Shown: piece by piece, positions 8,780-15,014 of the stretch
How the letters are laid out: each line of letters starts with the position of its first letter
How positions within the stretch are numbered: the stretch's first letter is position 1
IMG/VR virus record: IMGVR_UViG_3300036766_000503
Coordinates: 1 to 27,055 of that record
Strand: one strand, 5' to 3'
Origin: a virus
Length of the DNA stretch: 27,055 nt
Made by a program: the position numbers and the translations under genes
The notes under the pieces: model-generated
The model's input: only the letters and a program-made list of their open reading frames with translations
Told to the model about the DNA's origin: nothing
The model's database searches: none

Positions 8780-10385
8780 CCCGGGCTTTCCAGGAACGAA
8801 CGTCGCGTACCACGTCGGGATCGAGTTCACGGCCAATTCCGGGTTCATGGAGGTTCGCGATCGAGTCCTGAGCGTCGTCATAGGGTCGCGGATGGGCTCG
8901 CCGAGCGAGCCGTGGAGCGCCCCGACGGCGGAGATCAAGCTCGACAATTCCGACGGCGCGTACTCGCCCTACACCTATTCGGTGGGGTCCTACGTCGGGC
9001 TCCGCCGTCCGGGCCTGAACGTCCGAGTCTGGGGTTTGTACCGGACGGACTCGACATACGTCGGCGGGATCAACGTGAGTTCGTGCAACGTCAACTCGCC
9101 TCCGGCCGGCGTCACGTTCTATCCCCTCTTCACGGGTGCTATCGACCAATGGGAGACACGGGGCGAGCAACCGACCGAGACCACGCTTCAGTGTCAAGAC
9201 AGCACGACGCGGCTGGCGCTCCAGAAATCCGTCAACATTCCCATCCAGACCAGCATCGATGCGCGGTCGCTCCTATCGATCGTGTTTTCCATGTCGGGGT
9301 TCACCAGCGCGCAGGCCACTACCAGGAATGGAGGGGGTCAAGGCTCTTTCGACTTCGCGCAGGCGTGGGATATCTTCCCCGTGGTGTATTTTGAACCCGA
9401 CATCACGACCGGGGACACGATCAATCGTATCGTCGAGGCCGGAGATTATCGTGTCTGGACCCTCGGCGACGGCACGATCACGGTTGGCTCGCGCTACGTC
9501 ATGGAATTTCTCGATCTGGGAGGAGACGCGCCTCTCCCCGACGCGTACACGGCCCTCGGCCCCTCGGTGGTTCTCAACGCCGATGGCGTCGTGAACAAAG
9601 CGCGCATCGTGTCGAACGCTCGCGAGGTCGGAACCAGCGTCGTGACGCTCGGGTTCCTCTCGTTCCCGGTCACGATCCAGGGATCGAAGTTCGCCAACTT
9701 TTTCCTCGACTACATCGAGCCCGAGACGGGAGAGCCCTGTCCGGCCACGTCGCTCCAGACCCTCGTGGCCTCCACCGACTACCAGGCGACAACAAACAGT
9801 TTTGGCACCGGCATAGATCGAACATCCACCCTGTCGGTGGCGGTCGCGTTTTTCGCCACGACGTTGGTCGCGACCATCTTCAACGGCCACTCCGATACCG
9901 TGTATCTCAACCGTTTCCAGGCACGCGGCGTCCCGCTCCGACGCCGATCAAGCATCGTGTCCGAGTACGTGGATAATTCCTCGCAGGCATTCTACGGGGT
10001 GCGCGAGCGCACGGTGGTCAATGATCTTCTCGGCACCCAGGCCCAGGCCGATGGCTTGGCCCAACAACTGGTTTTTCAGTACAAGGACCCGTTCGCGCGC
10101 TATTCCATGAGTGGCCGCAACATCTGGCCAAAAGTTCTCAACACGACGCTCGGGACAAGCATCACGTTCATAAGCACTCTCATGGGTCTCCCGGGATCGT
10201 ACAGCGGGCCAGTCCTCCACAGTACCAGGCAATTCGTCACTACCGCCGTCGAGCACGTCCTAGAAGGTGAGAGTGGGGTGATCCTCCATACCGTGAATTT
10301 CGAGGCGGAGGAGACGGTGGAGACCGGATTCCTGATCCTCGACGGGACATTCTTCCAAGACATCATAGAGCGTCGTCTCTCTTAG
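8772..10385 (+). CDS. Tail hub / distal minor tail protein
   Basis: 537 residues from the ATG inside the end of the tape measure gene (an open frame 10 codons longer lies within that gene). The first 90 residues have the hub-like pattern: a 'speRGR'-type region replaced here by MGSPSEPWSAPTAEI, followed by LDNSDGAYSPY and GSYVGLRRPG. That 'L-x-N-x-D-G-x-F/Y-S-P' motif is typical of the N-terminal barrel of tail hub proteins. Two further beta-rich regions follow, with a Cys-containing insertion near residues 100-115. It lies between the tape measure and the fibre-like protein, as expected for the adsorption tip. Confidence 0.68.
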   Translation: MANPGFPGTNVAYHVGIEFTANSGFMEVRDRVLSVVIGSRMGSPSEPWSAPTAEIKLDNSDGAYSPYTYSVGSYVGLRRPGLNVRVWGLYRTDSTYVGGINVSSCNVNSPPAGVTFYPLFTGAIDQWETRGEQPTETTLQCQDSTTRLALQKSVNIPIQTSIDARSLLSIVFSMSGFTSAQATTRNGGGQGSFDFAQAWDIFPVVYFEPDITTGDTINRIVEAGDYRVWTLGDGTITVGSRYVMEFLDLGGDAPLPDAYTALGPSVVLNADGVVNKARIVSNAREVGTSVVTLGFLSFPVTIQGSKFANFFLDYIEPETGEPCPATSLQTLVASTDYQATTNSFGTGIDRTSTLSVAVAFFATTLVATIFNGHSDTVYLNRFQARGVPLRRRSSIVSEYVDNSSQAFYGVRERTVVNDLLGTQAQADGLAQQLVFQYKDPFARYSMSGRNIWPKVLNTTLGTSITFISTLMGLPGSYSGPVLHSTRQFVTTAVEHVLEGESGVILHTVNFEAEETVETGFLILDGTFFQDIIERRLS

Positions 10386-10394
10386 GGAACCACC

Positions 10395-10994
10395 ATGGCA
10401 TTCTCCCCCCAGACCTTCACGATCGGCCAGGCGTACAGCGCCGCCATCGCGACCCAGATGGACGAGAACATCGATCAGGTTCGCGCCCACCACAAGGGTC
10501 CGTCCGCCCCGGCGTCGCCCACGGCCGGCACGTCATGGCTGGACGATACGACGGCGAACGGCTGGATCTTCAACTACTACGACGGGGCGGCCTGGATACC
10601 CTACGGCGTGCTCGACAGCACCGGCAACGATTTCGGCGTGCTGACGACGCAGGTCTCGACCATGGAGGGCATACGCCTCGTCAACGGGTCGCCGATCAAC
10701 AACTATACTTTCCAGGGTCTCTCCATCGCGGTCAGCGTCTCGGTCGTGATGATCCCGACGAGCGAATTCACGGCGACGGGCGATATGTTCGTCTACACGG
10801 CGGAGGACAGCACGGCCGACGGCGCCCACGCGTTCGGGATGGTGTCTTTTGTCGCGACCGGGACACCTGCGATCACCCAGATCCTCAGCAACGCTAATAT
10901 GTCGTTCGGGCACACGACGAACTCCGGGATATGGGTGCGGAAGCTCAGCAGCGGAACGACATCCATCCGCACCGCCGTGCTGCGGATTCACTAG
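10395..10994 (+). CDS. Tail fibre-like or tip protein
   Basis: 199 residues. The first 65 residues match a recurring fibre adapter pattern: a helical start (AYSAAIATQMDENI), then GPSAPASPTAGTSWLDDTT, then a Trp/Tyr-rich segment YYDGAAWIPYG. Fibres often use 'P-x-x-P-x-x-G-x-x-W-x-D' followed by 'Y-x-G-x-x-W' in this way. The remainder is strand-rich and without Cys, compatible with a trimeric beta structure. It is short for a whole fibre, so it may be a tip or decoration protein. It follows the hub gene by nine bases. Confidence 0.55.
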   Translation: MAFSPQTFTIGQAYSAAIATQMDENIDQVRAHHKGPSAPASPTAGTSWLDDTTANGWIFNYYDGAAWIPYGVLDSTGNDFGVLTTQVSTMEGIRLVNGSPINNYTFQGLSIAVSVSVVMIPTSEFTATGDMFVYTAEDSTADGAHAFGMVSFVATGTPAITQILSNANMSFGHTTNSGIWVRKLSSGTTSIRTAVLRIH

Positions 10995-10997
10995 GAC

Positions 10998-11336
10998 ATG
11001 GCCCGATGGCCCACCACGGCGGTCGCGGTCGGTCCGCACCGGATCGCTCTCCCCCGCGTGCGGGCGAACCTCCTGCGTGCCCTGGTGGCCCGCAGGGGCG
11101 CGGTCGTCCTGACCGGCGACCTAGTAGCGGCCACGTTCACCGTCTGGCCCCCAGCGGACCCCGTGGCCTGTCTGCGGGTCCACGTGGCGCGCCTGCGGCC
11201 GATCCTCGCGAGAATCGGGGTCGGGATATACTCGGATCACGGGAAAGGGTATACTCTGATGATGATTGGCCGAGCGGAGAGGCTTGGGAACGGCACGGTC
11301 CCGCTCGGGAGGGCTCGCCGATGCGTCCGCTCCTGA
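10998..11336 (+). CDS. Orphan OmpR/PhoB-type winged-helix DNA-binding protein
   Basis: 112 residues, three bases after the previous stop. Residues 10-88 follow the Trans_Reg_C winged-helix pattern: a short strand region (GPHRIALP), a helix RVRANLLRALVARRGAVV, 'LTGDLVAATF', then CLRVHVARLRPIL and the wing IYSDHGKGYTLM. The last pattern corresponds to the family's 'LR-x-K-L ... T-x-x-G-x-G-Y-x-L'. There is no receiver domain, so phosphorelay control is unlikely. A small regulator inside a late operon could act on late or early promoters; the target is unknown. The C-terminal 24 residues overlap the start of the next gene. Confidence 0.62.
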   Translation: MARWPTTAVAVGPHRIALPRVRANLLRALVARRGAVVLTGDLVAATFTVWPPADPVACLRVHVARLRPILARIGVGIYSDHGKGYTLMMIGRAERLGNGTVPLGRARRCVRS

Positions 11337-11686
11337 TTATTGATAGTCCGTTGGCGGAGGTTGATCTGACCCGCCGCGCCGTCCTCCACCACGATCACAG
11401 CCTGGATGACGAGATCGGCACTGTCCTGGCGCGCGAGCGGTTCCGGCGCCTCAAGGCCGCGCACGGCGAGGATGAGGCCGTCCATTGTCCGGGCAATCCG
11501 TGGACGCAGACGGCCATTGCGCGGCGACTCGGCGTGACCGGCTCGACCCTCAGTATGTGGGAATCCGGCCGCCATCCCCCGGCGACGCTCAAGTCCTGGC
11601 ACGATTGGGCGGCGGCCTACAAGCGCGACCTGGCCGACGTGATCGCCGAAGTCGAGAAGCAGCGGAGGGACCAGCATGGCCGATGA
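11321..11686 (+). CDS. XRE-type helix-turn-helix protein
   Basis: 121 residues from the ATG at 11321, preceded by GGGAGGG; a much longer open frame upstream is rejected because it covers the previous gene in another frame. The HTH is residues 61-95 (WTQTAIARRLGVTGSTLSMW, then ESGRHPP), matching the 'Q-x-x-L-A-x-x-L-G-V-x-x-x-x-I-S-x-W-E-x-G' pattern with the acidic ESG turn. An N-terminal 60-residue extension is not recognised. It overlaps the next gene by 11 bases. Together with the winged-helix gene before it, this makes two DNA-binding proteins between the tail and lysis genes. Confidence 0.7.
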   Translation: MRPLLIIDSPLAEVDLTRRAVLHHDHSLDDEIGTVLARERFRRLKAAHGEDEAVHCPGNPWTQTAIARRLGVTGSTLSMWESGRHPPATLKSWHDWAAAYKRDLADVIAEVEKQRRDQHGR

Positions 11687-12077
11687 CAACGGGACCGAGC
11701 GCCGACGCGGCACGGGCGATGTCCAGCGCGATCTCGGCCGCATGGAATCCGACATCAAGGGCCTCGCCAAGACCGTCACCGACAACGCCGCGACGGCGCA
11801 GCGCGAGCGCGACGCGCTGCACAAGATGGCGGCGGATCATGTCGAGATGGACCGCCATGACCATGCCGGGCTCGGTGCCAGGATCGACGGCGTGGCGGCC
11901 GCGCTCACGATCAAGATCGAGAACGTTCAGACGGTGCTCTCGGACAAGCTGGATGCTCTCGTGCTGGCCCAGGCGGAGCAGAAAGGCGGCTGGAAGATGC
12001 TCGGACTCGTGGGCCTCGGCGGCGGCACGATCGGCGGTGGCGTCGCCACCCTGCTTGGGCTGTTCAACGGCAAATGA
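11676..12077 (+). CDS. Coiled-coil protein with C-terminal membrane segment (XhlA-like architecture)
   Basis: 133 residues. Residues 15-100 are charged and helical with coiled-coil character (DVQRDLGRMESDIKGLAKTV and later ARIDGVAAALTIKIENVQTV). Residues 107-130 form a Gly-rich hydrophobic segment (MLGLVGLGGGTIGGGVATLL). This order is that of XhlA-type proteins and some holin partners, which attach to the inner face of the membrane. Its position just before the muramidase and holin supports a lysis role. The architecture is seen directly; the function is inference. Confidence 0.5.
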   Translation: MADDNGTERRRGTGDVQRDLGRMESDIKGLAKTVTDNAATAQRERDALHKMAADHVEMDRHDHAGLGARIDGVAAALTIKIENVQTVLSDKLDALVLAQAEQKGGWKMLGLVGLGGGTIGGGVATLLGLFNGK

Positions 12078-12331
12078 GCAACAACCACCTCCGCCGGCTC
12101 GGCGACTGGAAGGATGAACTCATGCGCCAGGTGGACGAAGCCTCCCACACGTTGATCGAGGTCGATCGACGGTGCCAGGCCACCGGCTCACACGCCTACA
12201 TCATCCACATGGTGGTGAAGCTCTTGAAGTACGTCATCAACCGCGACTACGGCAGCCGGCTGGCGCGGATCAAGGCGGGCGATCTCTCGGCCGTGCCCGG
12301 CTACGATTTCGGCCCGCCGGTGGGGGCATGA
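12074..12331 (+). CDS. Small lysis-region protein, unknown
   Basis: 85 residues, starting in an ATGA overlap with the previous gene and ending in an ATGA overlap with the muramidase-like gene. It is mostly helical (DWKDELMRQVDEASHTLIEV and AYIIHMVVKLLKYVIN), with one modestly hydrophobic stretch too polar for a confident membrane segment. No family is recognised. The tight overlaps on both sides make it very likely to be a real, co-translated gene. Confidence 0.62.
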   Translation: MSNNHLRRLGDWKDELMRQVDEASHTLIEVDRRCQATGSHAYIIHMVVKLLKYVINRDYGSRLARIKAGDLSAVPGYDFGPPVGA

Positions 12332-12753
12332 CCGAACCGCGCGGCATCCGCAACGCCAACCCGATGAACCTCCGCCATGGTGATGATTGGTGGGGCCTGT
12401 CGCCGACGCGATCCGATCCGGCATTCTGCACCTTCGTCGAGACCGACGGGCGCCCAGCCGAGGTCTGGGGCATCCGCGCCGGCGCGCGCATTCTGCTCCG
12501 CTACCAGCGGAAACATCGCCTCACCTGCATCCGCGACTTCATCACCCGCTGGGCGCCGCCGAACGAGAACGACACGGCGGCCTATGTCCGATCGGTGAGC
12601 GCCTCGACCAATCGAGCGCCGACCGAGTTCTACGACGTGACCGACCCGGCGGCCCTGGCCGCGCTGGTCACGGCCATCATCACTCACGAGAACGGCGTCC
12701 AGCCGTACAGCGACAAGACCATCCGCGAGGGTGTCGCGCTCGCGTTAGCGTAG
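12328..12753 (+). CDS. Endolysin / virion-type muramidase ('structural protein P5'-like)
   Basis: 141 residues from the ATG at 12328; an upstream in-frame extension is excluded because it overlaps the previous gene. The sequence follows a known phage lysozyme-like pattern: RGIRNANPMNLR at the start, a W-x-G-L/P-x-x-x-D-P-x-F segment, then FVETDG, G-I-R-A-G-A-R-I-L-L-R-Y and RWAPPNENDTAAYV. That 'GIRNxNPxNLR ... WAPPxENxTxxY' series is shared with PRD1 P5-like and virion-associated hydrolases that cut peptidoglycan. There is no signal peptide, so export would need the holin. It sits directly before the holin and spanins. Confidence 0.75.
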   Translation: MTEPRGIRNANPMNLRHGDDWWGLSPTRSDPAFCTFVETDGRPAEVWGIRAGARILLRYQRKHRLTCIRDFITRWAPPNENDTAAYVRSVSASTNRAPTEFYDVTDPAALAALVTAIITHENGVQPYSDKTIREGVALALA

Positions 12754-12763
12754 GAGGAAGTCG

Positions 12764-12970
12764 ATGAACGGATACAAGTCGTTTTTGGGCTCGACCACGA
12801 TCTGGGGCGCGGGCATCGCGATCGCGTCCGCCGTCCTGGCGGCGTTCGGCTATTCGATCGGGGCCGAGGACCAGGTCACCATCGTCGGCTGGGTCGCCAA
12901 CCTGGCCGGCATGGCCGGGGGCGTGCTGGCGATCTACGGCCGCGTCAAGGCGACCAAGAAGATCGGCTGA
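12764..12970 (+). CDS. Holin
   Basis: 68 residues with a strong AGGAGG site. Two hydrophobic segments are visible: residues 10-29 (TTIWGAGIAIASAVLAAFGY) and 39-58 (TIVGWVANLAGMAGGVLAIY). They are separated by a short polar turn, and the protein ends in a basic tail (RVKATKKIG). This is a small class II-like holin layout. It lies between the muramidase-like gene and the spanin pair, and its stop shares a base with the next start. It is expected to form inner-membrane holes that release the endolysin at lysis time. Confidence 0.75.
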   Translation: MNGYKSFLGSTTIWGAGIAIASAVLAAFGYSIGAEDQVTIVGWVANLAGMAGGVLAIYGRVKATKKIG

Positions 12971-13194
12971 TGCCCGGCATCGCCGACGCGCTTGGCGCCA
13001 TCGGCCAGGCGATCGCCGCGATCATCGCGGCCGTCCTGCCGCTGGCGCTCGCCTACCTGGCGGGCAAGCGCGGCCAGCGTGCCGCCGATCTCGAGGTCGC
13101 CGCGGACTCCCGCGAGGCCATGGGCGAGGCGGCGATCAAGGCGCCACGCGGCCGAGAGGAGTTGGTGGACAACCTGCGGAAGGAAGGGCTGTGA
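12970..13194 (+). CDS. Inner-membrane spanin subunit (Rz-like)
   Basis: 74 residues. An N-terminal hydrophobic anchor at residues 10-32 (AIGQAIAAIIAAVLPLALAY) is followed by a charged helical region ending in REELVDNLRKEGL, an ending common in small proteins after holins. It overlaps the lipoprotein gene by GTGA, as i-spanin/o-spanin pairs often do. It is short for an i-spanin, so its reach across the periplasm would have to be shared with the partner. The role is inferred mainly from architecture and the neighbour. Confidence 0.55.
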   Translation: MPGIADALGAIGQAIAAIIAAVLPLALAYLAGKRGQRAADLEVAADSREAMGEAAIKAPRGREELVDNLRKEGL

Positions 13195-13433
13195 CCCGCG
13201 CTAACCGTCTCTCATGGTTGTTCCGTCTCATGGGTGTCGGATGGGTCGTCGCAATTCTGATGGCATGTTCGGCGACTCCTGTTGTCACCTGTCCACCGCT
13301 GCGGATCTACACGTCCGTCTTCTCCGCCCGGCTTGCGGACGAGATCGTGGCGGCACCGGCCGACGTGGTGTGGCCGGTGGTGGTCGAGGACTACAAGGCG
13401 CTCCGGTCAATGATCAAGGCGGCGTGCCCGTAG
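13191..13433 (+). CDS. Outer-membrane spanin lipoprotein (Rz1-like)
   Basis: 80 residues with a GTG start in a GTGA overlap. A basic N-terminus and hydrophobic segment (LFRLMGVGWVVAILMAC) lead to a lipobox L-M-A-C with Cys26, followed by Ser, so an outer-membrane lipoprotein is expected. The mature part has the Rz1-like series CPPLRIYTS, a D-E-I-V-A-A-P-A segment and DYKALRSMIKAAC. It would fuse inner and outer membranes with its partner in the last lysis step. Two extra Cys, one near the N-terminus of the mature part and one near the end, might form a disulfide. It ends one base before a convergent gene. Confidence 0.75.
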   Translation: MTRANRLSWLFRLMGVGWVVAILMACSATPVVTCPPLRIYTSVFSARLADEIVAAPADVVWPVVVEDYKALRSMIKAACP

Positions 13434-13434
13434 C

Positions 13435-13923
13435 TCAGCCGATCCCGTCGGCGAGCCGGCCCATCGCCTCGGCCGCCGCCGCTAGCAACGTGCCGAGCTT
13501 CGCCTCGGCAGGCGGCGGGTCGATCCAGGCGATCTCGCAGAGGCGATCGCCGGCGGCCGTCGCGAACGTGATCCCGCCGATCGACGCGTGTTCCGGATCA
13601 CTGGCCCGATCCGTGTCGTCATCATCGATGACCCGCGCGATGAAGCGCGGCCGCCGCGCGTGGATCAAATACGTCCGCGCGATCCCGTCCCCGTCCGCCT
13701 CGCCCTCCCCCGCGATCCATTCGTCCCTCGGCCAGTCGGGCCGCACCGGCGTCGCGCCGAACGCCGCCATGATCTGGGTCGCCCGCCGCTCCGGAATCGG
13801 GACCTCGCCGGACGCCCAGCGGCGGACCAGACGGGGCGAGACGCCGAGCGCGCGGGCGAGCGGCGATTGCCACTCCGGCCCCCAGGCGGCGAGCCCGAGG
13901 GCGCGGAGCTCGGCGGAGGTCAT
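13435..13923 (-). CDS. HTH regulator-like protein with unknown C-terminal domain
   Basis: 162 residues. Residues 20-50 form a Cro/XRE-like HTH (SPLARALGVSPRLVRRWASG followed by EVPIPERR). The rest contains an acidic patch (DDDDTDRASDPE) and a hydrophobic strand region that I do not recognise. Its ATG is one base past the TAG of the upstream minus gene (TAGGATG), so both form a small operon from the promoter at 14238-14266. It converges on the lysis genes with one base between the two stops, leaving no room for a separate terminator. A regulatory role is likely; the target is unknown. Confidence 0.65.
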   Translation of the reverse strand: MTSAELRALGLAAWGPEWQSPLARALGVSPRLVRRWASGEVPIPERRATQIMAAFGATPVRPDWPRDEWIAGEGEADGDGIARTYLIHARRPRFIARVIDDDDTDRASDPEHASIGGITFATAAGDRLCEIAWIDPPPAEAKLGTLLAAAAEAMGRLADGIG

Positions 13924-13924
13924 C

Positions 13925-14176
13925 CTACTCTTTCCAGCGGGCGGACATCCGCTCGACGTCGCCGTAGAAGTCGCGATTCGAGAAATCGATCGGCTGGGCC
14001 GGCGCGAACTCGATCTCGGCGTCGAATTGGTCGGTTAGCACCACCCGACCGGAATCGAGGGTGGCGCGGTAAAGTGTCGTACCGCGACGTCCGGCGACGA
14101 TCTCGGTCACGGTGCCGGGCGCGGCGCTGAACCAGACGCGCTGGTTGATCTGGTAGGTTTTGGTGATCTTGGTCAT
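13925..14176 (-). CDS. Small unknown protein, first gene of the minus operon
   Basis: 83 residues from the ATG at 14176, chosen because AGGAGG lies at good spacing before it; an upstream in-frame start would add 16 basic residues without a ribosome site. The sequence reads as a small beta barrel-like domain (VWFSAAPGTVTEIVAGRRGT, then a strand pair) ending in a charged tail. This resembles short 'KOW/SH3-like' proteins found in phages and plasmids, but I cannot name the family. It is driven by a clear sigma-70 promoter with an inverted repeat over the -10. Confidence 0.65.
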   Translation of the reverse strand: MTKITKTYQINQRVWFSAAPGTVTEIVAGRRGTTLYRATLDSGRVVLTDQFDAEIEFAPAQPIDFSNRDFYGDVERMSARWKE

Positions 14177-14232
14177 TGTGGCGGGCCTCCTGGGCCTCTG
14201 CTGTCGGCGGGCCGGGATGGCCACTTCCGATA

Positions 14233-14250
14233 CACCCTATCTAGAGGGTG
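14233..14250. promoter_or_regulatory. Operator-like inverted repeat over the -10 box
   Basis: CACCCT at 14233-14238 and AGGGTG at 14245-14250 are perfect inverted arms around six bases, overlapping the -10 element. A dimeric repressor binding here would block the promoter. The HTH protein at 13435-13923 from the same operon is the obvious candidate (inference). Confidence 0.5.
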
Positions 14251-14266
14251 CCGACGGTCACGTCAA
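14238..14266 (-). promoter_or_regulatory. Sigma-70 promoter for the two-gene minus operon
   Basis: On the minus strand, -35 TTGACG (14261-14266) and -10 TAGATA (14238-14243) are separated by 17 bases. The predicted start lies about 55 bases before the ATG at 14176. Confidence 0.7.
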
Positions 14267-14271
14267 GCGAG

Positions 14272-14299
14272 AATCGACAGGCCCGTGTCGATTTTTCTT
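14272..14299 (+). terminator. Intrinsic terminator on the plus strand
   Basis: The 8-bp arms AATCGACA (14272-14279) and TGTCGATT (14286-14293) enclose the loop GGCCCG and lead into TTTCTT. The T-rich side is only on the plus strand, so this would stop late transcription that has read through the convergent minus genes before it reaches the attachment site. Confidence 0.55.
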
Positions 14300-14401
14300 G
14301 GGCGCATGCTGGGCGCGCGATTCCCGCTTCGTTCACGCATTTCAAGCCTCTTGCTGCACAGCGATAACCAATTAAATCAACTACTTGCTGGATGATCGCT
14401 T

Positions 14402-14448
14402 CTTTGACATCGTAGGGGTCACTGGTTCGATCCCAGTCGCGCCCACCA
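14402..14448 (+). other. tRNA-Val(GAC) 3' fragment: phage attachment core (attP or attR)
   Basis: The sequence folds as the 3' part of a tRNA. The anticodon loop is TTGACAT (14404-14410, anticodon GAC), followed by the 3' anticodon stem CGTAG and a five-base variable region. The T stem-loop is ACTGG-TTCGATC-CCAGT (14421-14437), then come the acceptor strand CGCGCCC, discriminator A and encoded CCA (14446-14448). Upstream there is no D arm or 5' acceptor strand, and the anticodon stem no longer pairs properly. So this is a tRNA fragment, as tyrosine-integrase phages carry to rebuild the tRNA gene they enter. It lies between the lysis genes and the integrase, as attP should. Confidence 0.75.
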
Positions 14449-14472
14449 TTCTCCCAACGAATTCCGGTAGTT

Positions 14473-14500
14473 GCGGAAGCGCCAAAATTGGGCGCTCCGC
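14473..14500. other. GC-rich hairpin after the tRNA fragment
   Basis: GCGGAAGCGCC (14473-14483) pairs with GGCGCTCCGC (14491-14500) with one bulged A and a seven-base loop. There is no T-run after it on either strand, so it is not a standard terminator. It may be part of the att arm or a leftover tRNA-operon structure. Confidence 0.4.
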
Positions 14501-14514
14501 TTGGGCGTAATTTG

Positions 14515-14539
14515 CGCGATTATGCACTTGACGACACCT
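14515..14539 (+). repeat. Left terminal inverted repeat of the 3.9-kb transposon
   Basis: This 25-base stretch begins CGCGATTATG and ends CGACACCT. It is the exact reverse complement of 18415-18439, and identity stops at both edges. It also holds TTGACG pointing inward, but no -10 follows at the right distance here. Confidence 0.85.
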
Positions 14540-14576
14540 CCACCCGCTGCGGTGTTAGGCCTGATCTCGCGTAGAC

Positions 14577-14735
14577 CTACCTTTGTGGTTTGGTTGGTCG
14601 TGGCTCGTTTCCCGGTTTGCCCTTCGCCGCTTTGTCCGGGGGAGGTGGCACACCGAGCGCGTTACCCATCACGGCGTCGAACTCGCTTTCGCTCATCCGT
14701 AGTTCATCGCTCGACTCTGATTTGGTCTTGGGCAT
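14577..14735 (-). CDS. Possible internal start giving a free antitoxin-like peptide
   Basis: The ATG at 14735 (residue 92 of the fusion) is preceded on the minus strand by GGAAGGA at about 10-11 bases. It could give a separate 52-residue peptide with the antitoxin-like motif. In related two-gene systems the antitoxin starts about here, overlapping the toxin end. If this start is used, the locus makes both the fusion and an excess of free antitoxin. This is inference from one ribosome-site-like sequence. Confidence 0.35.
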   Translation of the reverse strand: MPKTKSESSDELRMSESEFDAVMGNALGVPPPPDKAAKGKPGNEPRPTKPQR

Positions 14736-15008
14736 CTTGTACACATCCTTCCGGTTGTCGATGTCGAGTATCAGGATTTCTGCGGGGCTGGACCGAACGA
14801 CGTACAGAATCCTATAGTCCCCCGAGCGCTCGCGATAAATAGCTTCTCCCTGGTCCGTTAACACCCCGTGCAGCTTCTTCACGCCCGGCGGGAAAGAAGT
14901 GGTGTGCAGCGCTTTCGCCTTCTTGATGATCTGCCGCCGAATCTTGTGCGGGACCGTCCCAAGGAAATCGAGCGCGGCGGTGGTGAAGGCGAAGCCGACA
15001 AGCCGCAC
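14577..15008 (-). CDS. RelE/ParE-family toxin fused in frame to an antitoxin-like C-terminus
   Basis: 143 residues with a GTG start six bases after the R-M gene stop. Residues 1-91 are a complete RelE/ParE toxin pattern: an N-terminal helix region, a helical pair with RRQIIKKAKAL, GVKKLHG, then YRERSGDYRILYVV and LILDIDNRKDVYK, where native toxins usually stop. Residues 92-143 continue without a stop: MPKTKSESSDELRMSESEFD, then AVMGNALGVPPPP and a basic Lys/Pro tail. The 'SExEFDxxMxxAL-x-VxPPP' part resembles small antitoxins encoded directly after RelE-like toxins. So toxin and antitoxin appear as one polypeptide. The toxin call is firm; the antitoxin reading is a pattern-based inference. 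Confidence 0.72.
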   Translation of the reverse strand: MRLVGFAFTTAALDFLGTVPHKIRRQIIKKAKALHTTSFPPGVKKLHGVLTDQGEAIYRERSGDYRILYVVRSSPAEILILDIDNRKDVYKMPKTKSESSDELRMSESEFDAVMGNALGVPPPPDKAAKGKPGNEPRPTKPQR

Positions 15009-15014
15009 CGGATG

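Noticed and set aside
14402-14448. A complete tRNA gene
   Set aside because: The 5' acceptor strand and D arm are missing and the anticodon stem does not pair, so only a fragment is present.
14528-14556. Inward promoter at the left transposon end
   Set aside because: TTGACG is present, but the sequence 17 bases on (GGTGTT) is not a -10 box.
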